The translations under genes were made by a program, and so were the position numbers. Shown here piece by piece: positions 27,273 through 36,193 of a DNA stretch of 64,000 nucleotides. This DNA is from Cyanobacterium sp. HL-69. GTDB lineage: Bacteria > Cyanobacteriota > Cyanobacteriia > Cyanobacteriales > Cyanobacteriaceae. How positions within the stretch are numbered: the stretch's first letter is position 1; the number at the start of each line of letters is the position of its first letter. The notes below the pieces were generated by a model. That model ran no database searches and was not told the origin of the DNA. It saw only the letters and a program-made list of their open reading frames with translations. The stretch spans positions 2,759,836 through 2,823,835 of the forward strand of contig CP024912.1 in NCBI GenBank assembly GCA_002813895.1, read 5' to 3'.

Positions 27273-27896
27273 TTATCCCCTTTGGGCGTACATCCGCCGT
27301 AATATTTCTCCCGGGTCAACTCTTTCTCCATTTAGTCTAAATTCCCAGTGGAGATGGGGGCCTGTAGTCCTTCCTGTCATGCCGATTCTGCCAATACGAG
27401 CGCCCGTAGGAACCGTTAGCCCTTGAGGAATAAAAATTCCCCCTTGTCTATCTACCAAGGCTCTACCTCGATTTGTATTTTCGATCGCCCCCATCATGTG
27501 ACAATAAGTATGGTTCCATGCCCCTGACCGAATAGTAATCATCGTACCACAGGCGGTATTATCCGAGAGTCCTACTACTTCGCCCCCCCACCAATTACGA
27601 ATGTAACTACCCAAGGGAGCGGCAATATCTAAACCGCTATGAAATTGTCTTCGCCCCGTAACGGGGTGAATGCGATAACCAAATGGGGATGTATATCTTT
27701 GGAAGTTTTCCACAGGAAAGGATGCTTTACCCCATAAATTAGCAGAAGCCACAGTTTGCGATCGCACTGGTACAGTGGTGTAATGAAAGGTAACAATAAG
27801 AGAAAATGTCACCAAAAATAAAGAAACACCGATGACAAGCCACTTTTTTAGTGCTAACTTAAACATTTTACCTTTAGGTAATGTCAGCTTAAACAT
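27273..27896 (-). CDS. M23 family metallopeptidase (LytM-type peptidoglycan endopeptidase)
   Basis: A 207-residue secreted or membrane-anchored protein with one N-terminal hydrophobic helix (about residues 17-38, WLVIGVSLFLVTFSLIVTF). The catalytic domain has the zinc ligands H86 and D90 (FHSGLDIAAP) and H183 in the HLH motif (PHLHWEFRLNG), with H133 as another candidate catalytic His. All active-site residues are present, so it should be an active endopeptidase on peptidoglycan cross-links or an activator of cell-wall amidases. The start could be Met1 or Met11. No cell-division partner is adjacent. Confidence 0.88.
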   Translation of the reverse strand: MFKLTLPKGKMFKLALKKWLVIGVSLFLVTFSLIVTFHYTTVPVRSQTVASANLWGKASFPVENFQRYTSPFGYRIHPVTGRRQFHSGLDIAAPLGSYIRNWWGGEVVGLSDNTACGTMITIRSGAWNHTYCHMMGAIENTNRGRALVDRQGGIFIPQGLTVPTGARIGRIGMTGRTTGPHLHWEFRLNGERVDPGEILRRMYAQRG

Positions 27897-27971
27897 TACT
27901 CCTCACCAAATTTATAAATACGATAAATAATTGTAACCTACCCCGAAAAAAATGGGGTGAGTCGGATTAAC

Positions 27972-28826
27972 TTAACGGAATAACAAGGCTGGAATTCTGG
28001 TACTTCTCAATAATTGAATAGTAGTGCTACCAATAATTAAATTTCTGATGCGACTATGACCATAAGCCCCCATAATGAGCAAATTAATATTATTCTGCTC
28101 AATATAAGAAGTAATCTCACTTTCTTCATCACCTTTTAACAAAGAAGATTGAACACTAAAACCTGCATTTTCTAATAAATCCAAAGCCTGTGATAATTTA
28201 CTGTTACCATCATCACCTTTGCTCACCATCACCAAATGAATATCCAAATCCTTAACGAAAGGAACATTTACTAAAAAGTCTAAAATTCGATGACCTGTGG
28301 CACTACCATCATAAGCAATTAAAACTTTATCAATGGGAACATAATCATGGGGGGTAACAAAACAAGGTTTATTACTAACACGAACAATTCTCTCTAAATT
28401 TGCCCCTAGGTGAACGGAATTATAATCCGCATTTTCTCCCCTTTTACCTAATACAATTAAATCCGTTTTTTCCTCTAAATTTTTAACCGTATCAGCGACA
28501 AAACCAGTCTTATGAATACCATTAACCTTTTCTACCCCTTCCTGTTTTAAAATCTCTTTGCCATGATCCAAAATCACCTTAGCTCGTACATGATTTAATT
28601 TTGCCCTTTCATGGTCCAATTCCACTAACTTTTCTAGCAATTCATCCGATGCACCTAAACCAAGACTTCCACTCCAATTTCCCTGAGAAGATTTACTTTG
28701 AGCTCGATTGTCTGTCACTGATAAAATATTCACCTCTGCATCTAATCTTTTGGCCATCCAGGCAGCATATTTATAGGCATTTTCACCATAACTAGAACCA
28801 TCTGTACAGAGTAAAATACTTTTCAT
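27972..28826 (-). CDS. Universal stress protein, tandem two-domain form
   Basis: A 284-residue cytosolic protein made of two Usp domains. The first starts SILLCTDGSSYGENAYKYAAWMA and ends near residue 140 with LIVLGKRGENADYNSVHLGANLERIV. The second starts KVLIAYDGSATGHRILDFLV and ends with LLIMGAYGHSRIRNLIIGSTT, which keeps the G-x2-G-x9-G-(S/T) ATP-binding pattern. The first domain has a less perfect version. A longer frame opens at 28922 but runs through the rplY terminator hairpin, so the ATG at 28826 is chosen. The role is stress survival; the trigger is unknown. Confidence 0.88.
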   Translation of the reverse strand: MKSILLCTDGSSYGENAYKYAAWMAKRLDAEVNILSVTDNRAQSKSSQGNWSGSLGLGASDELLEKLVELDHERAKLNHVRAKVILDHGKEILKQEGVEKVNGIHKTGFVADTVKNLEEKTDLIVLGKRGENADYNSVHLGANLERIVRVSNKPCFVTPHDYVPIDKVLIAYDGSATGHRILDFLVNVPFVKDLDIHLVMVSKGDDGNSKLSQALDLLENAGFSVQSSLLKGDEESEITSYIEQNNINLLIMGAYGHSRIRNLIIGSTTIQLLRSTRIPALLFR

Positions 28827-28886
28827 TACCAACTTTTGATTAAATAAAAACCACAAATATATATACCCTACCATTTTGACCCACAA

Positions 28887-28917
28887 AACAAAAACCCCTC
28901 GAAAAGACTTCGAGAGG
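28887..28917 (-). terminator. Intrinsic terminator after rplY
   Basis: Read on the minus strand, CCTCTCGAA and TTCGAGGGG form a 9-bp stem (one G-U pair) with a 5-base loop, followed by TTTTTGTTTTG. It lies about 30 bp past the rplY stop. This is the most convincing terminator in the window. Confidence 0.82.
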
Positions 28918-28948
28918 CTCAATAATGTCCGTCACGGTCGAAAAAAAA

Positions 28949-29512
28949 TTAACCTTTCTTACGAGGCGCAACAATACCGATGATGTTTTTATTAGGATCA
29001 TCTAAAACGTTGATTCCTTCTGATAAAACGAGATCAGCAACTTGGAAGGTTTTACCAATGTCAACTTTACTAATATCCATCTCTAGGAATTGAGGAATAT
29101 TATCAGGGTAGCAACGAACTTTAACTTCCGTTACCATCTGCTCCATGATACCGCCTTTTTTGATACCGATAGAAGTACCAACGATTTTTACAGGAACAAC
29201 GACTTCTACTTGATTATCCCCAGAAGGACAGAAGAAGCTAATGTGGTGGAGGGTTCTTTTCCAAGGGTGAGATTGAACTTCTCTGATTAATACTTTACCA
29301 TTCCAAGAAAGTTCGGGAATAGTCATCTCTACTAAAGTGTTGTTGATAGAAGCACTTTTGAGAAGGGCGATCGCCTCTTTATGACCTAAAACTAAGGAAA
29401 TAGCTTCAGAACCACTATGGCCGTATAGGTTAGCGGGGAGCTTACCTTCACGACGTAAAGCTCTTGGTTTAGAGCCTTCAGGTCTGGTGTTACATTCTAA
29501 TGTGACTTGCAT
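28949..29512 (-). CDS. rplY: 50S ribosomal protein L25, long (Ctc/TL5) form
   Basis: Binds 5S rRNA in the large ribosomal subunit. The 187-residue product has the N-terminal L25 domain (LECNTRPEGSKPRALRREGKLPANLYG) and the C-terminal TL5/Ctc domain (VPVKIVGTSIGIKKGGIMEQM, YPDNIPQFLEMDISKVDIGKTFQVADL). The two-domain length is usual in cyanobacteria. The N-terminal ATG at 29512 is clear. It lies downstream of purA on the same strand, with 106 bp between, and is closed by a strong terminator. Confidence 0.94.
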   Translation of the reverse strand: MQVTLECNTRPEGSKPRALRREGKLPANLYGHSGSEAISLVLGHKEAIALLKSASINNTLVEMTIPELSWNGKVLIREVQSHPWKRTLHHISFFCPSGDNQVEVVVPVKIVGTSIGIKKGGIMEQMVTEVKVRCYPDNIPQFLEMDISKVDIGKTFQVADLVLSEGINVLDDPNKNIIGIVAPRKKG

Positions 29513-29618
29513 TTTTTTTACCGAATTTAATTATAAATTTTATATTTTGATAATTTACCCAAGCAATTTGGGGTTAATTTTGGAACAATTTTAATAATAA
29601 CCAAAATATACTTTTAAT

Positions 29619-31001
<1,383 letters not shown>

Positions 31002-31139
31002 TTAAATTTTTTATGTCAAGTTTTATTCTGGGTAATAGGGAATGGGCAATGGTCAATGGTTATAAAATAAGGTAATAAGGTGATAAAAATAATTAAGATC
31101 AAGTTCGAGTAATCAGTTATGAAAAGGATCATTGTTTCG

Positions 31140-31168
31140 CCCTAAATCTCCGAATTCTGGGGGACTTC
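31140..31168. repeat. Degenerate copy of a C/G-run hairpin repeat
   Basis: The sequence CCTAAATCTCCGAATTCTGG and the next seven bases match, in inverse orientation, the repeat at 58509-58542 (AAGTCCCCCGAATTTGCGGG and onward), with a few changes. It lies in the 295-bp gap between purA and thiD. That gap also holds a run of GGGAATGGGCAATGG-type heptamer repeat at about 31029-31060 and no gene that I can see. Confidence 0.5.
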
Positions 31169-31251
31169 CCATTGTAAAAATTTATCAAGACTTAATATAA
31201 GATGGGATAAGTTAAGGTTATGTAATAATTGATTGGTTTAGTAAAAAGATT

Positions 31252-32076
31252 ATGAAAACGGCGGTAGCGTTAACCATTGCTGGTTCTGATAGTGGTGGTG
31301 GTGCAGGAATTCAGGCGGATTTAAAAACTTTTGCCTTTAATTATGTTCATGGTGCCAGTGTAATTACTTGCCTCACGGCACAAAATACTAAAACCGTAAC
31401 GGAGGTAATGGCGGTATCTTCTGACATGGTAAAGGCTCAATTTGAGGCGGTAATCAGCGATATTAAGGTGGATGCCCTGAAAACGGGAATGCTTTTTAAT
31501 GAAGAAATTATCTCCACGGTAGCTGATTGTATCAAAGCATGGGGTGGCAAAAATATTCTTATAGATCCTGTAATGGTTTCTCGCACAGGAGCACAGTTAA
31601 TTGATAATGAAGCGGTGGAAGCGATGAAAAGTTTGCTTTTTCCCCAAGCCCTCATGCTCACGCCTAATCTATACGAGGCTCAGTTGTTGAGTGGTATATC
31701 TATTACATCCATTGATGATATGAAACAAGCGGCGGCTAAAATTTACGATTTGGGGGTGAAGACGGTTTTAATTAAAGGTGGTGCCGCGCAAGGACAAAAT
31801 AAAGGAATTGATGTTTTTTTTGATGGACAAAATTATACCGTTGTTCAAATAAAAGCGGTTGACACTCTTAATAATCACGGTACAGGATGCAGTTTAGGGG
31901 CGGCTATTACTGCCCATCTAGCCCTCGGAAAATCCCTCCCAAGGGCGATCGCCTCTGCTAAGGAATATGTCACCACAGCGTTAGAATATTCCTTGGAAAT
32001 AGGCTCAGGATGCGGTCCTATCGGTCACTTTTTTCCGATGATAGAATCACAATATCTTGAATTCCATCAGAACTAA
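31252..32076 (+). CDS. thiD: Hydroxymethylpyrimidine / phosphomethylpyrimidine kinase
   Basis: Two successive phosphorylations of HMP to HMP-PP for thiamine synthesis. The 274-residue product has the ribokinase-fold N-terminus ALTIAGSDSGGGAGIQADLKTF, DPVMVSRTGAQLI, LTPNLYEAQLLSGI, and the anion-hole/catalytic motif NNHGTGCSLGAAITAHLALG. The C-terminus YVTTALEYSLEIGSGCGPIGHF is typical. I looked for a TPP riboswitch in the leader and saw none. The gene stands alone. Confidence 0.94.
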   Translation: MKTAVALTIAGSDSGGGAGIQADLKTFAFNYVHGASVITCLTAQNTKTVTEVMAVSSDMVKAQFEAVISDIKVDALKTGMLFNEEIISTVADCIKAWGGKNILIDPVMVSRTGAQLIDNEAVEAMKSLLFPQALMLTPNLYEAQLLSGISITSIDDMKQAAAKIYDLGVKTVLIKGGAAQGQNKGIDVFFDGQNYTVVQIKAVDTLNNHGTGCSLGAAITAHLALGKSLPRAIASAKEYVTTALEYSLEIGSGCGPIGHFFPMIESQYLEFHQN

Positions 32077-32100
32077 TTGACCTATACAATAATGATCTGA

Positions 32101-32439
32101 CTACTCACTTTCCCATCCATCAAGGGATACGGGAACAAAATCACCATAAATAGTTAAGGCTAAAAATAAAGGTTCCCCTTGAGAAATTAATTTTCCACTT
32201 AAAACACAACTTTCATCTTTTCTGGCGATGCCTTCTATGGTTGCTCGAATATCTGTTTTTGCGAAGTTTGGTCGATATTCTCCTGATTTTTGTTGTACAT
32301 AATTCCACAAAATATCACGGATTAATGTTTGATAACCCTGACTTCCGGAAAGAGACTTTAAACTATCTTTGAGGCTCTTTTCCAGACGAATACTGGTTAC
32401 CTCCATTTGAGTTGTAGAAGTTCTGTGCATTGAGCGCAT
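32101..32439 (-). CDS. Ribbon-helix-helix (CopG-like) protein
   Basis: A 112-residue protein with an N-terminal ribbon-helix-helix DNA-binding motif: TTQMEVTSIRLEKSLKDSLKSLSGSQGYQTLIRDILWNYV. The beta strand MEVTSIRL is followed by two helices. The C-terminal half (RATIEGIARKDESCVLSGKLISQGEPLFLALTIYGDFVPVSLDGWE) is a small beta-rich domain of unknown role. The frame extends to 32541, but those 34 residues are unlike the domain and an in-frame ATG at 32439 fits better. No toxin gene is adjacent, so it is probably a regulator rather than an antitoxin; that is inference. Confidence 0.7.
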   Translation of the reverse strand: MRSMHRTSTTQMEVTSIRLEKSLKDSLKSLSGSQGYQTLIRDILWNYVQQKSGEYRPNFAKTDIRATIEGIARKDESCVLSGKLISQGEPLFLALTIYGDFVPVSLDGWESE

Positions 32440-32901
32440 AATGTTGAAGTTTTTATACTTTGTATATTGGGTAAGACTAGAGTAGTATATTAATCTATAT
32501 TTTGCTACAAAAATATATGATTTTTTACAAACCTTAACCATTAATTATTTTCTTGAAGAATCATCTTCTAAGTTTTTGTTATGTTCCTAATTTTACTGCT
32601 TAAGTATATGTCTATATAATAGGATAAATGAGGTTTTTAGCTTTTGCAGCAGTTTGAAATGATTAGGAATAAAGTAATTATCAATAATTTGGATGAAATA
32701 GTTCTTGTGGTCTTTGTGGAGTGATAGTTTTTTATGTTTTAAGATGTAAAACTCATGAAATAAGAGTGCTATGGTGTTAATTATGATATGTTTTTAGGCA
32801 ATTTTCATTTAATCAAATATTTTTTGTCCTGTTTTTTTGGTAAATATCTTCTTTTAAAATAGAAGCAAACTTTGTTTGTTTTTTACAATCACAAGTTAAG
32901 A
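32440..32901. other. 462-bp gene-free region with a plus-strand promoter and terminator-like hairpin
   Basis: No convincing ORF lies here. On the plus strand TTTACT (32592-32597), a 17-bp spacer and a perfect TATAAT (32615-32620) form a good promoter. About 245 bp further, CAAAC-TTT-GTTTG followed by six Ts (32866-32884) resembles a weak terminator. Together they could bound an untranslated transcript of about 255 nt. On the minus strand CTTCT and AGAAG arms near 32848-32865 may instead end the ABC gene transcript. Confidence 0.35.
32592..32620 (+). promoter_or_regulatory. Strong candidate promoter TTTACT-17-TATAAT with no gene downstream
   Basis: The -35 element TTTACT and a perfect -10 TATAAT are spaced by 17 bp. 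The predicted start is near 32627. Both flanking genes are on the minus strand, so this promoter would make either a non-coding RNA or a transcript antisense to the ABC ATPase gene. Confidence 0.45.
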
Positions 32902-33867
32902 TTAGGATGTTTGTTCATGACCTAGCTTGAGGAAAATGGTTTCTAGGCTTTCTTTTTCGCAATGGAAATTATGTATAGGAATATCTGCTTTTATGAGTTC
33001 CTTTAAAAGTTGAGAGGCTTGTTCTAAGTCCCCTGTAAAATGGGTAAGATATTGATTTTTATCGGGTAATTTTTCCCAATATTCTACTAAAAGACAGTTG
33101 TTTAATTCTTGCTCTAGTTGGTCGTTTTTTGCGAGGGAGGAAATAAATATTTGTTGTTTACTAAATTTTTGGTATAGATTTTCTAGGGATGAATTTTCGA
33201 CTAAACAGCCCAATTCCATGATGCCGATGGATGTACATAGTTCTGCTAAATCACTGAGGACATGGGATGATATTAAAATGGTCATTCCCGCTTGTTGCAG
33301 TAGCTTAATGGCTTGACGAAATTCTAGTCTGGCGATAGGATCTAGTCCTGATACGGGTTCATCGAGCAGAAGGATAATGGGTTGATGGATAATGGTCCGG
33401 GCAAGGCTAAGGCGTTGTTTCATGCCCCTGGAAAGGGTGGCAATGGGGCTATTTCTTTTGTTTTCGAGGTTAACGGTTTCTAATACTTCTTGTAGTCTTT
33501 GTTTTCTGAGGGGTTTTGATAGTTTGTAAAGTCTGGCGAAGTAATCGAGGTAGTCAATGACGTTAAGGTCATCATAAAGGGGATAGTCGTCGGGAAGGTA
33601 GCCTAGGTACTGTTTTAGGTGGGGGTTGGTATTATCCCGCAAAAGGCGATCGCCATTTAGATAGATTTCTCCTTTGGTAGGCTCTTCGGCGGTGGCTAAC
33701 ATACGGATGAGGCTAGTTTTTCCTGCCCCATTGGGGCCAATTAAACCATAAACTTCCCCTTGTTTGATTTGTAAATCTACTTCATTAACGGCGATGTTTT
33801 TGTCATAGATTTTGGTTAATCCGTAAGTGGCGATCGCAATTTGTTCTTGATTATCGTTAATTAACAT
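32902..33867 (-). CDS. ABC transporter ATP-binding protein (CcmA/NatA type)
   Basis: A 321-residue ATPase subunit of an ABC-2 type exporter. Walker A GPNGAGKTSLIRML, the Q-loop region YLGYLPDDYPLYDDL, signature LSRGMKQRLSLAR, Walker B ILLLDEPVSGLDP and the H-loop SSHVLSDLAEL are all present. A C-terminal extension of about 90 residues is of the kind that contacts a permease. No permease gene is on either side, so the partner is elsewhere. The frame extends to 33903, but those 12 residues are read from a GGGAATGGGCAACGGGC repeat; the ATG at 33867 is preferred. Confidence 0.9.
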   Translation of the reverse strand: MLINDNQEQIAIATYGLTKIYDKNIAVNEVDLQIKQGEVYGLIGPNGAGKTSLIRMLATAEEPTKGEIYLNGDRLLRDNTNPHLKQYLGYLPDDYPLYDDLNVIDYLDYFARLYKLSKPLRKQRLQEVLETVNLENKRNSPIATLSRGMKQRLSLARTIIHQPIILLLDEPVSGLDPIARLEFRQAIKLLQQAGMTILISSHVLSDLAELCTSIGIMELGCLVENSSLENLYQKFSKQQIFISSLAKNDQLEQELNNCLLVEYWEKLPDKNQYLTHFTGDLEQASQLLKELIKADIPIHNFHCEKESLETIFLKLGHEQTS

Positions 33868-33920
33868 TGATAAAAAGGGGAATAGGGAATGGGCAACGGG
33901 CAATAGGGGAGATATTATTA

Positions 33921-33955
33921 TCCATTATCCATTATCCATTATCCATTATCCATTA
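33921..33955. repeat. Five perfect tandem copies of TCCATTA, containing the obgE stop codon
   Basis: The heptamer TCCATTA is repeated five times without error. The obgE stop (complement of TTA at 33939-33941) lies inside the array, so the last residues of Obg (LIMDNG) are repeat-encoded. Because seven is not a multiple of three, gain or loss of a unit would change the C-terminal reading frame only downstream of the first in-frame stop. Confidence 0.9.
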
Positions 33956-34946
33956 TCAATTGATCTAACTCTTGCCAAATGGTTTGTAAAAGGCGATCGC
34001 ACCCTGCCCCTGTCACTGCCGAAATCAAGAAAATTTGATCATTCGTAACGGCTCGAAACTGCTCTATCAAATACTGTTGGGTTTCCTCATCGATAGAATC
34101 AATCTTATTAAGAGCCAAAATCTGGACACGCTCAGGCAAACCACGGCCATAAGCATTTAACTCCTCCTGAATAATTTTATAATCTTCGAGAGGATCTTCG
34201 GCATTAACATCCACTAAATGTAATAGTAACCGAGTGCGCTCGATGTGTCGTAAAAAATCATGCCCTAAACCAATACCATCAGAAGCCCCTTCAATTAACC
34301 CCGGAATATCCGCAAAAACAGTACCATCTCCCGTCGGCTTTCTTACCACCCCCAAATTAGGCACAAGAGTAGTAAAAGGATAATCAGCAATTTTTGGTTT
34401 AGCAGAAGACACCGCCGAAATAAAAGTCGATTTTCCTGCATTGGGTAAGCCAATAATACCCACCTCTGCTAACAGTTTCAACTCTAAACGAACTTGTTTT
34501 ATTTCCCCCTCCAAACCAGGTAAAGCATACTCAGGGGCGCGGTTACTATTACTCAAAAAATGTTGATTTCCTAAACCTCCCTTACCTCCTTTTGCCACCA
34601 CAAAAGTCTCATTTTCTTTGACCAAATCATAAATTAACTGCTCCGTCTCTATGTCATAAACCATCGTGCCACAGGGGACCTCTAAAATGCGATCGTTGCC
34701 CCCTGCACCCGTACGATTGTTCGGGCCTCCTCTTTTACCATCTTCTGCCTTAAATTGACGAGCATAGCGGAAATCCAAAAGGGTTTGTAAATTAGTAACA
34801 GCCTTTAAAATTACCGAGCCTCCTCTACCTCCATTACCCCCCGAAGGCCCTCCCGCAGGGACATATTTTTCTCGACGGAAAGCAACTAAGCCATCTCCGC
34901 CATTTCCTGCTATTACTTCTATTTCTACCTGATCTATAAATTGCAT
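33939..34946 (-). CDS. obgE: GTPase Obg/CgtA
   Basis: Essential GTPase of ribosome assembly and stress control, acting on the large subunit. The 335-residue protein has the glycine-rich Obg fold (FIDQVEIEVIAGNGGDGLVAFRREKYVPAGGPSGGNGGRGGS, about 3-45), then a G domain with G1 GLPNAGKSTF, switch II DIPGLIEGASDGIGLGHDFLRH and G4 LNKID. The variable C-terminal domain of some Obg proteins is absent, leaving a short form as is common in cyanobacteria. Its final residues are encoded by a heptamer repeat array. Confidence 0.95.
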   Translation of the reverse strand: MQFIDQVEIEVIAGNGGDGLVAFRREKYVPAGGPSGGNGGRGGSVILKAVTNLQTLLDFRYARQFKAEDGKRGGPNNRTGAGGNDRILEVPCGTMVYDIETEQLIYDLVKENETFVVAKGGKGGLGNQHFLSNSNRAPEYALPGLEGEIKQVRLELKLLAEVGIIGLPNAGKSTFISAVSSAKPKIADYPFTTLVPNLGVVRKPTGDGTVFADIPGLIEGASDGIGLGHDFLRHIERTRLLLHLVDVNAEDPLEDYKIIQEELNAYGRGLPERVQILALNKIDSIDEETQQYLIEQFRAVTNDQIFLISAVTGAGCDRLLQTIWQELDQLIMDNG

Positions 34947-35449
34947 CGATTTTTATTAGTGGATAACGAATATTGGCACTTCCCAAGGGCAATTTTCATA
35001 TATACCCTTTTTACTTTTTCTTATGAACTTGTCGAGCCATCAATATTTTACCTTATTTTGTTTCAGTTCCTAGAATATTTGATCCGTTAGAGCCGGAAAT
35101 AGTGAAAAAATTAACAATGTACAATACAATTAATGATACATCCTTAAACCTTTAATTTTAAGTATTTTTTTAATGTAACTCAGCTTGTTTTGAGTGGATT
35201 ATCATTAACTAAAATTATTTAAAAAATTGAAAAATATAAATTACTTTTTTGTTAAAATTATTTAAGGTCTAACTTATAATATTTTTTTTAAAAAAAGAGG
35301 ATATTATATCTCTGATTAAAATAAAACTTGTTGCTAAAGTTAAACACCTTATGGGTGTAAAAGTCTTAGGTGAGACTTTCATTTTGGCGGTAAAAAGGGT
35401 TATAGTTTTTGATGTTATTTAAAACAATATTTTTATACTTACAACGTTT
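34947..35449. other. 503-bp gene-free divergent promoter region
   Basis: Lies between the divergent starts of obgE and the LuxR-type regulator. It is very AT-rich from 35100 to 35340, with long A and T runs. I see no ORF. The only clear structure is the pair of hairpins at 35344-35379, listed separately. A small repeat-like fragment CACTTCCCAAGGGCAATTTT occurs near 34977-34996. Confidence 0.6.
35344..35379 (+). promoter_or_regulatory. Two adjacent hairpins in the leader of the LuxR-type regulator
   Basis: ACACC-TTATG-GGTGT (35344-35358) is followed one base later by AAAGTCT-TAGGTG-AGACTTT (35360-35379), a perfect 7-bp stem with a 6-base loop. They lie about 70-105 bp before the ATG at 35450. 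No T-run follows directly, so they are unlikely to be plain terminators. They may affect mRNA stability or translation, or be the binding site of a regulator as DNA. Confidence 0.4.
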
Positions 35450-36139
35450 ATGACAGAACATATTTTATTAGTAGATGATGAGCCTGGTATTAGGGAGTCT
35501 TTACAAGCATATTTAGGAGATAATGAAGACTGGCAAGTAGATGTTGCTAGTAATGCCAGAGAAGCATGGACAATGTTACAAAACGAAGTTCCTGACATTA
35601 TCATTTCGGATATTATGATGCCCGAAGTTAATGGACTGCAATTTTTGGCTCAACTAAAAGAGGATATTCGTTTCCAGAGTATTCCTGTAGTATTTTTGAC
35701 AGCCAAAGGAATGACAACCGATCGCATCGAGGGATATACTGCTGGTTGTGATGCTTATTTACCAAAACCTTTTGATCCTGATGAGCTAGAAGCTATTATT
35801 AAAAATTTACTGGAAAAAAGTAAGGTTAGACAGGAAAGTAACCCGCAAAGCACTCAGTTGGATGAGTTGGTAAAAGATGTTAAGGACATTAAAGATAAAT
35901 TAGACAACCCTAATAAGTTGAATGTAACAGAGTCTCCTATCAAGATTGATTTAACCCCTCGAGAACAAAGTGTATTAGACTTAGTGGCAAAGGGTTTGAT
36001 GAATAAGGAGATAGCCAAGACGCTACAAACTAGCGTTAGAAATGTGGAAAAATACGTTAGTCGTTTGTTTAGTAAAACAGGCACTAACAGTCGCACAGAA
36101 TTGGTACGTTTTGCCCTCACCCATGGTTTGACGGATTAG
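35450..36139 (+). CDS. LuxR/NarL-family response regulator (Ycf29/Rre1-like)
   Basis: A 229-residue transcription regulator. The receiver domain (1-125) has the acidic pair DD at 9-10, the phospho-acceptor D54 (IIISDIMMPEVNGL), and K106 in YLPKPFDP. A linker of charged residues follows. The C-terminal LuxR-type helix-turn-helix occupies about 165-229 (LTPREQSVLDLVAKGLMNKEIAKTL, then NVEKYVSRLFSKTGTNSRTELVRFA). It resembles the Ycf29/Rre1 group of cyanobacteria and red-algal plastids, which in cyanobacteria works with the kinase Hik2 in stress responses; this subgroup placement is from memory. No kinase gene is adjacent. Confidence 0.85.
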   Translation: MTEHILLVDDEPGIRESLQAYLGDNEDWQVDVASNAREAWTMLQNEVPDIIISDIMMPEVNGLQFLAQLKEDIRFQSIPVVFLTAKGMTTDRIEGYTAGCDAYLPKPFDPDELEAIIKNLLEKSKVRQESNPQSTQLDELVKDVKDIKDKLDNPNKLNVTESPIKIDLTPREQSVLDLVAKGLMNKEIAKTLQTSVRNVEKYVSRLFSKTGTNSRTELVRFALTHGLTD

Positions 36140-36193
36140 TTTATCGAATCATAAACTAGCCCTCCCTCATGATTCCATTTTTTTTGGCACAGC

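Noticed and set aside
28827-28922. N-terminal extension of the universal stress protein
   Set aside because: It would read through the rplY terminator hairpin; the Usp domain begins right after the ATG at 28826.
32101-32439. Antitoxin of a toxin-antitoxin pair
   Set aside because: The ribbon-helix-helix motif fits, but no small toxin gene is adjacent on either side.
32440-32541. N-terminal extension of the ribbon-helix-helix protein
   Set aside because: The 34 extra residues are unlike the domain and a good ATG lies at 32439, so the shorter form is preferred.
33868-33903. N-terminal extension of the ABC ATPase (starting MPVAHSLFPF)
   Set aside because: These residues are translated from a GGGAATGGGCAACGG repeat; the ATG at 33867 gives the normal start.
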